From JAWLCA01 sp050485905 (GTDB lineage Bacteria > Pseudomonadota > Alphaproteobacteria > Rhodobacterales > Rhodobacteraceae), in contig JBJHCH010000019.1 of NCBI GenBank assembly GCA_050485905.1, forward strand, positions 1 to 39,639: DNA of 39,639 nt, given 5' to 3'. Numbering within the stretch: the stretch's first letter is position 1; each line of letters begins with the position of its first letter. Below the pieces are notes generated by a model, which was given only the letters and a program-made list of their open reading frames with translations, was not told where the DNA came from and did no database searches. Below, in pieces: positions 16,479-26,357 of the stretch. Made by a program: the position numbers and the translations under genes.

Positions 16479-19400
16479 CTAGACCTCCTCGACCACCAGC
16501 ACGCCGCCCAGGGATTTCAGGGCGCCCTTGATCTGGGGATTGATCGGGTAGGGGGTGGCGAGCGTCACGTCGATCTCTCGCCCCGTCGCCATGTCGGTGA
16601 CGCAGAAGCTGATCGGGCCGCGGCTGCGCCCGCCCTCGGACCCGATGCGCGTCAGCAGGCTTTGCAGGGACGGCAGGGCGGTTTCGTTTTCCAGATGGAT
16701 GCGCAGGCCGGTCGCGCCGGCATCGGCCACCACCGTGTCGATGGGCTGTACCGCGCGGGCGAGCAGCTTCACCGTCTCACCCTCTGCCGTCGCCTCGACC
16801 GTGAGCACCACGTTGCAGCCGGCTTCCAGATGCGGGCGGGCGGTTTCCAGAACGTCGGAGAAGACCGTGACCTCATAGAGCCCGGTGGGGTCGGAGAGGC
16901 CCACGAAGGCGAAGCGGTTGCCGCGGGCGGATTTGCGTTCCTGCCGGTTCGCCACAGACCCCGCGATGCGGCCGACGAAGGCGCCGCCATCGGTGGCGCG
17001 CTGGCTGATCTCTGCCAGCGTCAGCACGCCCTTGCGCTTCAGCGCGGGGCCGTAGTCATCCAGCGGGTGCCCGGAAAGGTAGAAGCCCACGGCGGCATGT
17101 TCCCGCGCCAGCCGGTCCATCGGCAGCCAGTCGTCGCTGGCGGGCAGGCGGGGTTCGGGCAGATCCTCTCCGCTGGCACCGAAAAGCGAATCCTGTGCCG
17201 AGGTCGCCCCGTCGTGGACGGCCGCCGAGTAGGCCACCAGCGCATCGAGGCCGGCAAAGACGCGGGCGCGGTTGCGGTCCAGCTGGTCGAAGGCGCCGGC
17301 GGCGGCCATCATTTCCAGCGGGCGCTTGCCCACGCGCTTCAGGTCCACCCGGCGGGCGAAGTCGAAGAGCGTGGCAAAGGGCTTCGCGCCGCGCCCCTCG
17401 ACCACCAGCTTCATCGCCTCGACGCCCACGTTCTTCAGCGCGCCGAGGGCATAGACGAGGCGGCCCTGATCGACGCTGAAGGTGGCGGTGCCGCGATTGA
17501 CGCAGGGGGGGATGACCTCGATCCCCATGCGATCCACCTCTCGCTTGTAGACGGCCAGCTTGTCGGTCAGGTGGATGTCGCAACTCATCACCGCGGCCAT
17601 GAATTCGACCGGGTGGTTCGCCTTCAGCCAGGCGGTCTGGTAGCTGACCACGGCATAGGCGGCGGCGTGGGACTTGTTGAAGCCGTAGTTGGCGAACTTC
17701 TCCAGAAGGTCAAAGACTTCGCCCGCCTTTTTCTTGCCGACGCCGTTGGCGACCGAACCGTCGATGAACTTGGGCCGCTCCTTGGCCATTTCGGCGGCGA
17801 TCTTCTTGCCCATCGCCCGGCGCAAGAGGTCGGCGCCGCCGAGGGAATAGCCCGCCATGACCTGCGCGATTTCCATCACCTGTTCCTGATAGACGATGAT
17901 TCCCTGCGTTTCCTTCAGGATGTGGTCGATGGAGGGGTGGATGGATTCCAGCTCGCGCAGGCCGTTCTTCACCTCGCAATAGGCCGGGATGTTCTCCATC
18001 GGGCCGGGGCGGTAGAGGGCGACGAGGGCGACGATATCCTCGATGCAGGTCGGGCGCATCCGGCGGAGCGCGTCCATCATGCCCGAGCTTTCCACCTGAA
18101 ACACCGCGACGGTGCGGGCGCTGGCGTAGAGGCGATAGGATTTCTCGTCATCCAGCGGGATCGCCCCGATATCGTCCACCGCGCCATCGGGCGGGGTGTA
18201 AAGCTGGGTGCCATCGGGGGCGATGTGCAGGTGGCGGCCTTGGGCGCGGATCAGGTCCACGGCGGTCTGGATCACGGTCAGCGTTTTCAGGCCGAGGAAG
18301 TCGAACTTCACCAGCCCGGCCTGTTCCACCCATTTCATGTTGAACTGGGTGGCGGGCATGTTGGAGCGGGGATCCTGATAGAGCGGGACGAGCTCATCCA
18401 GCGGGCGGTCGCCGATCACCACACCGGCGGCGTGGGTGGAGGCGTTGCGCAAGAGCCCCTCGACCTGTTGGGCATAGGTCAGCAGGCGCTGCACCACCTC
18501 TTCCTCGCGCGCGGCCTCGCGCAGGCGCGGCTCGTCGGCCAGCGCCTTTTCGATGGAGACGGGTTTGACGCCCTCGACCGGGATCATCTTGGACAGGCGG
18601 TCCACCTGGCCATAGGACATCTGCAGCACGCGGCCCACGTCACGCACCGCGGCCTTGGACAGAAGCGCGCCGAAGGTGATGATCTGGCCGACGCGGTCGC
18701 GGCCGTAGCGGTCCTGCACGTAGCGGATCACCTCCTCGCGCCGGTCCATGCAGAAATCGATGTCGAAATCGGGCATCGAGACGCGTTCGGGGTTCAGGAA
18801 GCGTTCGAACAGAAGGCTGTAGCGCAGGGGGTCGAGGTCGGTGATGGTGAGCGCATAGGCCACAAGGCTGCCCGCGCCGGAGCCGCGGCCGGGGCCGACG
18901 GGGATGCCCTGATCCTTGGCCCATTTGATGAAGTCGGCCACGATCAGGAAGTAGCCGGGAAAGCCCATCCCCTCGATGATGCCAAGCTCGAATTCGAGGC
19001 GCTTTTCATACTCTTCGACCGGGGCGGCATGGGGGATGACCGACAGGCGGTCGGCCAGCCCGGCGCGGGCCTGACGGCGCAGCTCGTCAACCTCGTCATC
19101 CGCAAAGCGGGGCAGGATCGGCGCGCGGGTGGTGGCGCGGAAGGCGCAGCGGCGGGCGATCTCGACGGTGTTTTCCAGCGCCTCTGGCAGGTCGGCGAAC
19201 AGCGCCGCCATCTCCTCGGGCGATTTGAAATAGTGCTGGGGCGTCAGGCGGCGGCGGGGGGCGGACTGGTCGACATAGGCGCCCTCGGCAATGCAGAGGA
19301 GCGCGTCGTGCGCCTCAAACATCTCTGCCTTGGGAAAGTGGACATCGTTGGTGGCGACGATCGGCAGGGCCATGTCATAGGCCATCTCGATGAAGCCACG

Positions 19401-19976
19401 CTCGGTCGCGCGCTCTGCCTCGGTCGTCTGGCCGCCTTCGCCGGGGTGTCGTTGCAGTTCGACGTAAAGGCGGCTGGGGTAGGTCGTGGCGAGCTGGTCC
19501 AGCAGGTCGCGGGCGCGGTCGGTCTGCCCGGCCTGCAGCAGGCGGCCCACGGGGCCATCGGGGCCGCCGGTCAGGCAGATCAGGCCATCGGCGTGGCTGA
19601 CGAGTTCCTGCAGCGTGACCTGCGGCACCTGCCCGCCCTTGCCGAGGTAGAGGCAGGAGTTGAGCTTCAGCAGATTGCCATAGCCGACCTCGGACTGCGC
19701 CAGCAGGACGACGGGGGCGGGGGGGCGTGGTTTCTCGCCGATCTGGGCGGGGTCGTAGGCGACCGAGACCTGGCAGCCCAGGATCGGCTGGATGCCTGCG
19801 CTGGCGGCGAGAACCGAGAACTCCAGCGCGCAGAACATGTTGTTGGTGTCGGTCACGGCGACGGCGGGCAGGCCCGCGTCCTTGCAGAGCGCGATCAGCT
19901 TCTTCACCGGCACCGCCCCTTCGAGCAGCGAATGTTCGGTGTGCACCCGCAGGTGGATGAATCGGGGGTCCGGCAT
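16479..19976 (-). CDS. dnaE: DNA polymerase III subunit alpha
   Basis: Encodes 1165 residues, the replicative polymerase catalytic subunit. The PHP domain opens the protein (FIHLRVHTEHSLLEGA). The palm follows with PGRGSGAGSLVAYAL and the catalytic acidic motif MPDFDIDFCMDRR; then come the fingers (QEQVMEIAQVMAGYSLGGAD), tandem helix-hairpin-helix (NYGFNKSHAAAYA), an OB fold near residue 1000 (AFVGRIAGSVANRQ) and a C-terminal tau/clamp-binding region. The length and the start MPDPRFIHLRVHTEHS fit the DnaE1 type. It is monocistronic and divergent from xdhA with a 228-bp spacer. No clear terminator is seen downstream on its strand. Confidence 0.97.
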   Translation of the reverse strand: MPDPRFIHLRVHTEHSLLEGAVPVKKLIALCKDAGLPAVAVTDTNNMFCALEFSVLAASAGIQPILGCQVSVAYDPAQIGEKPRPPAPVVLLAQSEVGYGNLLKLNSCLYLGKGGQVPQVTLQELVSHADGLICLTGGPDGPVGRLLQAGQTDRARDLLDQLATTYPSRLYVELQRHPGEGGQTTEAERATERGFIEMAYDMALPIVATNDVHFPKAEMFEAHDALLCIAEGAYVDQSAPRRRLTPQHYFKSPEEMAALFADLPEALENTVEIARRCAFRATTRAPILPRFADDEVDELRRQARAGLADRLSVIPHAAPVEEYEKRLEFELGIIEGMGFPGYFLIVADFIKWAKDQGIPVGPGRGSGAGSLVAYALTITDLDPLRYSLLFERFLNPERVSMPDFDIDFCMDRREEVIRYVQDRYGRDRVGQIITFGALLSKAAVRDVGRVLQMSYGQVDRLSKMIPVEGVKPVSIEKALADEPRLREAAREEEVVQRLLTYAQQVEGLLRNASTHAAGVVIGDRPLDELVPLYQDPRSNMPATQFNMKWVEQAGLVKFDFLGLKTLTVIQTAVDLIRAQGRHLHIAPDGTQLYTPPDGAVDDIGAIPLDDEKSYRLYASARTVAVFQVESSGMMDALRRMRPTCIEDIVALVALYRPGPMENIPAYCEVKNGLRELESIHPSIDHILKETQGIIVYQEQVMEIAQVMAGYSLGGADLLRRAMGKKIAAEMAKERPKFIDGSVANGVGKKKAGEVFDLLEKFANYGFNKSHAAAYAVVSYQTAWLKANHPVEFMAAVMSCDIHLTDKLAVYKREVDRMGIEVIPPCVNRGTATFSVDQGRLVYALGALKNVGVEAMKLVVEGRGAKPFATLFDFARRVDLKRVGKRPLEMMAAAGAFDQLDRNRARVFAGLDALVAYSAAVHDGATSAQDSLFGASGEDLPEPRLPASDDWLPMDRLAREHAAVGFYLSGHPLDDYGPALKRKGVLTLAEISQRATDGGAFVGRIAGSVANRQERKSARGNRFAFVGLSDPTGLYEVTVFSDVLETARPHLEAGCNVVLTVEATAEGETVKLLARAVQPIDTVVADAGATGLRIHLENETALPSLQSLLTRIGSEGGRSRGPISFCVTDMATGREIDVTLATPYPINPQIKGALKSLGGVLVVEEV

Positions 19977-20086
19977 GGCGGCAGCTTAGGCGAGTTTCGG
20001 GCCGGGCTGAATCCCCGAAATCGCGGCCGGCGCGGATTATCTGCCGCCCGTTGAAACAGCTTCGCCCGCCGCGAGAGATTAAATGC

Positions 20087-20101
20087 TTGCCAAAACGGCA
20101 A
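20087..20101 (+). promoter_or_regulatory. Inverted repeat TTGCC-N5-GGCAA upstream of xdhA
   Basis: TTGCC (20087-20091) and GGCAA (20097-20101) flank AAAAC, about 104 bp before the xdhA start and within the dnaE-xdhA divergent spacer. The size and symmetry fit a dimeric regulator of LysR or similar type. No regulator gene is adjacent and no promoter elements can be assigned with confidence. Confidence 0.35.
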
Positions 20102-20204
20102 TTCCTCGGGTTTCCTGAGCGGTAATGGGGTGCTCCGGGCCTTACGCCGCATCGGGTCCGGTGCCAAACCACGAAACAGGGATGTACCGCGGCGGACAGA
20201 AAAC

Positions 20205-21581
20205 ATGACGGCAATCGCGTTTCTGCTGAACGGAACGCAGGTGACGGTGGCGGATCAGCCGCCGACGCGGACGCTACTGGACTGGCTGCGAGAGGATCGC
20301 GGGCTGACCGGCACCAAGGAGGGCTGCAACGAGGGCGATTGCGGCGCCTGCACGGTGATGGTGACGGATGGCGAGGGCGCAAAGGCGCTGAACGCCTGCA
20401 TCCTGTTCCTGCCGCAACTGCACGGCAAGGCGGTGCGCACGGTCGAGGGGATCGCCGGCCCCGATGGCGCGCTGCATCCCGTGCAGCATGCGATGATCGA
20501 CCATCACGGATCGCAATGCGGGTTCTGCACGCCGGGCTTCGTGGTGTCGATGGCAGTGGCGCATCTGAACGGGCGCGCGGACCATGACGACCAGCTGGCC
20601 GGGAACCTGTGCCGCTGCACCGGCTACGCGCCGATCATCCGGGCGGCCGAGGCGGCGCGGGCGGAACCGGTGCCGGGATGGATGCGGATGGATGGCGATG
20701 CATTGGGCGGGATCGATGCCGCGCCCGCGCCGTTCCTGCCGCGCAGCGGGGATGAGCTTGCCGCGTGGTACCGGGCCAACCCCGACGCCACGCTGGTCGC
20801 CGGGGCGACGGATGTGGGGCTGTGGGTGACGAAGGAGTTGCGCGATCTGGCGCCGGTGGCCTTTCTGGCCGGTTGTGACGACCTGAAGGGCGTGAGCGTG
20901 ACCGACACCGAAGTGCGGATCGGCGCGATGACGACGCTGACCGCGCTGCAACAGGCGATGGCGCCGCTGCACCCGGATTTCGCGGAGCTGATCCGCCGCT
21001 ATGGCTCGGTGCAGGTGCGGAACGCGGCGACGGTGGGCGGCAACATCGCCAACGGATCGCCCATCGGGGACGGCCCGCCGGCGCTGATCGCGCTGGGCGC
21101 TACGCTGCATCTGCGCCGGGGCGATGCGCGGCGCAGCCTGCCGCTGGAGCAATTCTTCCTCGATTACCGCAAGCAGGACCGGCAGGAGGGTGAGTTCGTC
21201 GAGGCGGTGAGTTTTCCCCGCCAGCCTGACCGGCTGCGCTGCTACAAGCTGTCGAAAAGGTTCGATCAGGATATTTCCGGGGTGTGTGGCTGCCTGAATA
21301 TCACGGTAGATGTTGGAAAAGTGCAATCGGCGCGGATCGCCTTTGGCGGCATGGCGGGCATCCCGAAGCGGGCGGCGGCGGTCGAGGCGGCGCTGCTGGG
21401 CCAGCCGTGGACCGAGGAAACCGTCACCGCCGCGCTGCCGGCGTTCGACGACGATTTCACCCCGATGACCGACATGCGCGCCAGCGCCGGATACCGGCAG
21501 GAGGCCGCAAAGGCGATGCTGCGGCGCTATTGGCTGGAGGATCAGGGCACGCCCGCGCGGGTGCTGGAGGTGGCGCCATGA
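20205..21581 (+). CDS. xdhA: Xanthine dehydrogenase small subunit
   Basis: Encodes 458 residues: an N-terminal 2Fe-2S ferredoxin domain (EGCNEGDCGACTV, then a downstream Cys), a second 2Fe-2S domain (GSQCGFCTPGF, NLCRCTGYAP) and a C-terminal FAD domain (GATDVGLWV, ATVGGNIANGSPIGD, SKRFDQDIS). It takes electrons from the molybdenum subunit to NAD+. The length is close to the Rhodobacter capsulatus XdhA. The ATG at 20205 is chosen because it begins MTAIAFLLNG, the usual start; the frame is open upstream. It overlaps xdhB by 4 bases (ATGA). A short stretch near 21290-21330 is less GC-rich than the rest. Confidence 0.96.
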   Translation: MTAIAFLLNGTQVTVADQPPTRTLLDWLREDRGLTGTKEGCNEGDCGACTVMVTDGEGAKALNACILFLPQLHGKAVRTVEGIAGPDGALHPVQHAMIDHHGSQCGFCTPGFVVSMAVAHLNGRADHDDQLAGNLCRCTGYAPIIRAAEAARAEPVPGWMRMDGDALGGIDAAPAPFLPRSGDELAAWYRANPDATLVAGATDVGLWVTKELRDLAPVAFLAGCDDLKGVSVTDTEVRIGAMTTLTALQQAMAPLHPDFAELIRRYGSVQVRNAATVGGNIANGSPIGDGPPALIALGATLHLRRGDARRSLPLEQFFLDYRKQDRQEGEFVEAVSFPRQPDRLRCYKLSKRFDQDISGVCGCLNITVDVGKVQSARIAFGGMAGIPKRAAAVEAALLGQPWTEETVTAALPAFDDDFTPMTDMRASAGYRQEAAKAMLRRYWLEDQGTPARVLEVAP

Positions 21582-23869
21582 CCATCGCCAAACCCCTGCC
21601 CCATGACGCGGCGCCGCTGCATGTGACCGGGCAGGCGCGCTATGTGGACGACATTCCCGCCCCGGCGGGGGCGCTGCATTTGGCGTTCGGCCTGTCCAGG
21701 GTCGCGCATGGGCGGATCACCGGGATCGACCTGTCTGCGGTGCGGGCGGCACCCGGCGTGGTGGCGGTGATGACGGCGGGCGACCTGCCCTTTGCCAATG
21801 ATGTCAGCCCGTCGATCCATGACGAGCCGCTGCTGGCCGATGCGACGGTGCATTATGTCGGCCAGCCGGTGTTTCTGGTCGTGGCGGACAGCCATCTGGC
21901 CGCGCGCAAGGCAGCGCGGCTGGGCAAGGTCGATTATGAGGAGCTGCCCGCGCTGCTGGGCATCGACGATGCGCTGGCAGCGAACAGCCGGTTCGAGGAC
22001 GGGCCGCGGATCTGGACCAGGGGCGAAGCGGCCGCCGCCATCGCCGCCGCCCCCCATGTGATCGAGGGTAGGATCGAGATCGGCGGGCAGGAGCATTTCT
22101 ATCTGGAGGGGCAGGTGGCGCTGGCCCTGCCGCAGGAGGGGGGCGACATGATCGTCCATTCCTCCAGCCAGCATCCGACCGAAGTGCAGCATAAGGTGGC
22201 CGAGGCGCTGGGCGTGCCGATGAACGCCGTGCGGGTCGAAGTGCGGCGGATGGGCGGCGGCTTTGGTGGCAAGGAGAGCCAGGGCAATGCGCTTGCGGTG
22301 GCCTCTGCGGTGGCGGCCCGGGCAACCGGGCGGGCCTGCCGGATGCGCTATGACCGCGACGACGACATGGTGATCACCGGCAAGCGGCACGATTTCCGCA
22401 TCGACTATCGCGTGGGCGTCGATGACGAGGGCCGGGTGCTGGGGATCGAGTTCCTGCAACTGGCGCGCTGCGGCTGGGCGCAGGATCTGTCGATCCCCGT
22501 GGCCGACCGGGCGATGCTGCATGCCGACAATGCCTATCACCTGCCCGCCGTGCGCATCGAAAGCCACCGGCTGAAGACCAACACGCAAAGTGCCACCGCC
22601 TTTCGCGGCTTTGGCGGGCCGCAGGGGATGGTCGGGATCGAGCGGGTGATGGATCACATCGCCCATGCGCTGGGCCGCGATCCGCTGGCGGTGCGGCAGG
22701 CGAATTTCTACAGCGCGGGGCCGCCGCACCAGACCACGCCCTATGGGCAGGAGGTGCAGAATTTCATCCTGCCGGAATTGGTGGAGCAACTGGTCGCGCG
22801 GTCGGATTATCACGCCCGGCGGCAGGCGGTGGCCGACTGGAACGCGGCGAACCCGGTACTGAAGAAGGGCATCGCGCTGACGCCGGTGAAATTCGGCATC
22901 TCCTTCACGCTGACGCATCTGAACCAGGCGGGCGCGCTGGTTCATGTGTATCAGGACGGGTCGATTCACCTGAACCACGGCGGGACCGAGATGGGGCAGG
23001 GCCTGTTCCAGAAGGTCGCGCAGGTCGCGGCCGAGGGATTCGGCGTCGGCGTGGATCGGGTGAAGATCACCGCGACGGATACGGGCAAGGTGCCCAATAC
23101 CTCGGCCACCGCGGCGTCATCCGGGTCGGATCTGAACGGCATGGCGGTGAAGGCGGCGGTGGACACGATCCGCGGCCGGATCGCGGAGTTTCTGGCGGGC
23201 GAGCATCAGGTGGCGGCCGAGGCGGTGGTCTTTGCCGATGGCCGCGTGCAGGTCGGCGGGGCGGAGTACAGTTTCGAGGATGCGGTGAACCGCGCCTATC
23301 TGGGCCGGGTCAGCCTGTCGGCCACCGGCTATTACCGCACGCCCGGCCTCAGCTGGGACCGGATCAGGGGCCACGGGCGGCCGTTCTACTATTTCGCCCA
23401 TGGCGCGGCGGTGACCGAGGTGGTGATCGACACCCTGACCGGAGAGAACCGCATCCTGCGGGCCGACATCCTGCATGATGTGGGTGCGAGCCTGAACCCG
23501 GCGCTGGATATCGGCCAGATCGAGGGCGGCTTTGTGCAGGGCGCGGGGTGGCTGACGACCGAGGAGCTGGTGTGGGACGAGCGCGGGCGGCTGCGCACCC
23601 ATGCGCCCTCGACCTACAAGATCCCCGCCTGTTCCGACCGGCCGCCGGTCTTCAACGTCGATCTGTGGATCGGCGGGAACCGCGAGGATACGATCTATCG
23701 GTCCAAGGCCGTGGGCGAGCCGCCGCTGATGCTGGGGATCTCGGCGCTGATGGCGCTGTCGGATGCGGTGGCGGCCTGCGGCGACGGGTCGGTCTATCCC
23801 GCGCTGGATGCGCCGGCGACGGCGGAGCGGGTGATGTGGGCGGTGTGGCGGCAGCGGGGGGCGGCATGA
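21578..23869 (+). CDS. xdhB: Xanthine dehydrogenase molybdenum-binding subunit
   Basis: Encodes 763 residues. It hydroxylates hypoxanthine and xanthine to urate at the molybdopterin cofactor. Recognisable active-site stretches are the Glu in GGQEHFYLEG, the Arg in TAFRGFGGPQGM, and Glu714 in SKAVGEPPLMLG, which align with Glu232, Arg310 and Glu730 of the R. capsulatus enzyme. The large molybdopterin-binding regions follow the family order (GGGFGGKESQ, NHGGTEMGQGLFQKV). The ATG at 21578 overlaps the xdhA stop; an in-frame open stretch upstream lies inside xdhA and is ignored. Substrate specificity for xanthine is inferred from these residues and the gene context. Confidence 0.96.
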   Translation: MTIAKPLPHDAAPLHVTGQARYVDDIPAPAGALHLAFGLSRVAHGRITGIDLSAVRAAPGVVAVMTAGDLPFANDVSPSIHDEPLLADATVHYVGQPVFLVVADSHLAARKAARLGKVDYEELPALLGIDDALAANSRFEDGPRIWTRGEAAAAIAAAPHVIEGRIEIGGQEHFYLEGQVALALPQEGGDMIVHSSSQHPTEVQHKVAEALGVPMNAVRVEVRRMGGGFGGKESQGNALAVASAVAARATGRACRMRYDRDDDMVITGKRHDFRIDYRVGVDDEGRVLGIEFLQLARCGWAQDLSIPVADRAMLHADNAYHLPAVRIESHRLKTNTQSATAFRGFGGPQGMVGIERVMDHIAHALGRDPLAVRQANFYSAGPPHQTTPYGQEVQNFILPELVEQLVARSDYHARRQAVADWNAANPVLKKGIALTPVKFGISFTLTHLNQAGALVHVYQDGSIHLNHGGTEMGQGLFQKVAQVAAEGFGVGVDRVKITATDTGKVPNTSATAASSGSDLNGMAVKAAVDTIRGRIAEFLAGEHQVAAEAVVFADGRVQVGGAEYSFEDAVNRAYLGRVSLSATGYYRTPGLSWDRIRGHGRPFYYFAHGAAVTEVVIDTLTGENRILRADILHDVGASLNPALDIGQIEGGFVQGAGWLTTEELVWDERGRLRTHAPSTYKIPACSDRPPVFNVDLWIGGNREDTIYRSKAVGEPPLMLGISALMALSDAVAACGDGSVYPALDAPATAERVMWAVWRQRGAA

Positions 23870-24804
23870 GTTTCGATGTCGCCGCGCTGGGTCGCCTGAT
23901 CGCCGCTCATGGCCCGGTCGTGCGCGTGGTCATCGCCGAGGTGCAGGGGTCCAGTCCCCGCGGGCCGGGCACGGCGATGGTGGTCTGGGCCGACGGGCAG
24001 GAGGGCACGATCGGCGGCGGCGCGCTGGAATGGGAGGCCGCGGCGCGGGCGCGGGCGCTGCTGGCCGAGGGGCGCGAGAGGGCGGTGGAGCGGATGCCGC
24101 TGGGGCCATCGCTCGGCCAGTGCTGCGGCGGGGCGGTGCTGCTGCTGATGGAGCGGTGGGAAAGGGTCCAGGGGCTGGGCGAGGTGATCGCGCGGCCCTT
24201 GCGCGGCGCGGGTGAGATGCCGCTGGCGGTGAAGCGGATGATCGCTACGGCGCGGGCGCAGGGGCGGCTGCCCGTGCCGGGTGTCGTCGCCGGCTGGATG
24301 GTGGAACCCGTGGCGCGGCCCGCGCGGGCGCTGTGGGTCTGGGGTGCCGGCCATGTGGGCCGGGCGGTGGTGCAGGTGATGGCGCCGCTGCCGGAGTTCG
24401 CGATCACCTGGGTGGATACGGATGCGGCGCGGTTCCCTGAGCGGGTGCCCGAGGGCGTGGCGGCGCGGATCGCGCCCGACCCCGGCGATCTGGTGGCCGA
24501 GGCACCGGCGGGCGCCGACCATCTGATCCTGACCTATTCCCATGCGCTGGACCTCGACCTGTGCCACCGGCTGCTGGGCCATGGGTTCCGGTCGGCCGGG
24601 CTGATCGGGTCGGCGACGAAATGGGCGCGCTTCCGGTCACGACTGGCGGCGCTGGGCCATGCCGATGGGCAGATTGACCGCATCGCCTGCCCCATCGGTG
24701 ACCCCGCGCTGGGCAAGCACCCGCAGGCCATTGCCTTGGGCGTGGCGGCGGCGCTGCTGCGCGCGGGCTCGGCGGGCGAAGTGGACAGGGAGCGCGCGGG
24801 ATGA
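23866..24804 (+). CDS. xdhC: Xanthine dehydrogenase accessory protein XdhC
   Basis: Encodes 312 residues. XdhC binds the molybdenum cofactor, has it sulfurated and inserts it into XdhB; it is not part of the mature enzyme. The N-terminal domain carries EVQGSSPRGPGTAM, TIGGGALE and GQCCGGAV; the C-terminal part is a Rossmann fold (VWGAGHVGRAVVQV). It overlaps xdhB by 4 bases at the start and the ABC ATPase by 4 at the end, so the enzyme and transporter are on one message. Confidence 0.95.
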   Translation: MSFDVAALGRLIAAHGPVVRVVIAEVQGSSPRGPGTAMVVWADGQEGTIGGGALEWEAAARARALLAEGRERAVERMPLGPSLGQCCGGAVLLLMERWERVQGLGEVIARPLRGAGEMPLAVKRMIATARAQGRLPVPGVVAGWMVEPVARPARALWVWGAGHVGRAVVQVMAPLPEFAITWVDTDAARFPERVPEGVAARIAPDPGDLVAEAPAGADHLILTYSHALDLDLCHRLLGHGFRSAGLIGSATKWARFRSRLAALGHADGQIDRIACPIGDPALGKHPQAIALGVAAALLRAGSAGEVDRERAG

Positions 24805-26348
24805 CCGACCGGCCGACATTGCTTGAGATCAAGGGCCTGACCAAGGCCTATCCGGGCGTGGTGGCGAACGACGATGTCTCGTTTTCGATCCGCGAGGGCG
24901 AGGTGCATGCGCTACTGGGCGAGAATGGCGCGGGAAAATCGACGCTGGTGAAGATGATCTACGGGCTGGTGCGCCCCGATGCCGGCAGCATGACCCTGCG
25001 CGGGCAGGACTATGCGCCGCCCGAGCCGAGCGCCGCGCGGGCTGCCGGCGTTGCCATGGTGTTCCAGCATTTCAGCCTGTTCGAGGCGCTGGACGTGGCC
25101 GAAAACGTGGCGCTGGGGATGGAGAACCCGCCACCGCAGCGCCAGCTCGCCCGCCGCATCAGCGAGGTGAGCCAGGCCTACGGCCTGCCGCTGGACCCGT
25201 CGCGGCTGGTGGGCGAGTTGTCGGCCGGAGAGCGCCAGCGGGTGGAGATCATCCGCTGCCTGCTGCAGGATCCGAAACTGCTGATCATGGACGAGCCGAC
25301 CAGCGTGCTGACGCCGCAGGAGGTGGAAATCCTGTTCCGCACGCTGCGCCAGCTTTCGGCCGAGGGCACGGCGATTCTGTATATCAGCCACAAGCTGGAG
25401 GAGATCCGCGCGTTGTGCGATGGCGCCACGATCCTGCGGCTGGGCAAGGTGGTCGGCACCTGCGAGCCGCGCGCGGTGTCGGCGCGCGAGATGGCCGAGA
25501 TGATGGTGGGCAGCAGCCTGATGATCCCCCAACGCGCGGCGACGGGGCGCGGGGCGGTTGTGCTGCAGGTCGACAGGCTCAACCTGCCCTCGGCCAACCC
25601 GTTCGGCACCAGCCTGCGCGACGTGTCGCTGCAGGTGCGCGCGGGCGAGATACTGGGCATCGGCGGTGTGGCGGGCAACGGGCAGGACGAGTTGCTGGCG
25701 GCGCTGTCGGGCGAAGTGCGCGCGCCCGCGCAGGCGGTGAAGCTGAAGGGCGTCGGCATCGGCGCGCTGGGGCCGATGGGTCGGCGGGCGCTGGGTCTGC
25801 TGGCCGGGCCGGAGGAACGGCTGGGCCATGCCGCCGCCCCCGACATGACGCTGATCGAGAATGCCGCGCTGACCGGTGCGCTGCGGCAGGGGATGCTGCG
25901 CCATGGCTTCCTGAACTGGGGCAAGGCGCGCAGCTTTGCCGAGGAGATCATCGCGCGCTTTGACGTGCGCACACCGGGGCCGCATGTGGCAGCGCGGGCG
26001 CTGTCGGGCGGGAACCTGCAGAAATTCGTCATCGGGCGCGAGGTGCTGCAGCGCCCGACTGTGCTGGTGGTCAACCAGCCCACATGGGGCGTCGATGCAG
26101 CGGCCGCGGCGGCGATCCGGCAGGCATTGATGGATCTGGCGGCGGGTGGCGCGGCTGTTGTGGTCATCAGCCAGGATCTGGACGAGTTGATGGAGATATC
26201 CGACCGCTTCGCCGCGCTGAACGAGGGCCGTTTGAGCGCGCCGCGGGCGACCGCGGAACTGAGCGTCGAAGCGATCGGCCTGATGCTGGGCGGTGCGCAT
26301 GACATGGAAGTGGCTGACCCCGAGGAGATTGCCCATGTGGCGGAATGA
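24801..26348 (+). CDS. ABC transporter ATP-binding protein, BMP/nucleoside family
   Basis: Encodes 515 residues with two fused nucleotide-binding domains, as in YufO/NupO-type and sugar importers. The first has Walker A GENGAGKST, signature LSAGERQRVEI and Walker B LLIMDEPTSVL. The second is degenerate as the family norm: GGVAGNGQDE in the Walker A place, signature LSGGNLQKFVIG and VLVVNQPTWGVD. It powers the uptake system encoded by the next three genes. The start overlaps xdhC by 4 bases (ATGA), linking it to xanthine dehydrogenase, so a purine base or nucleoside is the likely substrate. Confidence 0.94.
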   Translation: MTDRPTLLEIKGLTKAYPGVVANDDVSFSIREGEVHALLGENGAGKSTLVKMIYGLVRPDAGSMTLRGQDYAPPEPSAARAAGVAMVFQHFSLFEALDVAENVALGMENPPPQRQLARRISEVSQAYGLPLDPSRLVGELSAGERQRVEIIRCLLQDPKLLIMDEPTSVLTPQEVEILFRTLRQLSAEGTAILYISHKLEEIRALCDGATILRLGKVVGTCEPRAVSAREMAEMMVGSSLMIPQRAATGRGAVVLQVDRLNLPSANPFGTSLRDVSLQVRAGEILGIGGVAGNGQDELLAALSGEVRAPAQAVKLKGVGIGALGPMGRRALGLLAGPEERLGHAAAPDMTLIENAALTGALRQGMLRHGFLNWGKARSFAEEIIARFDVRTPGPHVAARALSGGNLQKFVIGREVLQRPTVLVVNQPTWGVDAAAAAAIRQALMDLAAGGAAVVVISQDLDELMEISDRFAALNEGRLSAPRATAELSVEAIGLMLGGAHDMEVADPEEIAHVAE

Positions 26349-26357
26349 GGTGAGGCC

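Noticed and set aside
16662..20054. A very long open frame antisense to dnaE
   Set aside because: It mirrors a clear dnaE gene on the other strand; high GC makes such shadow frames common, and the translation shows no family features.
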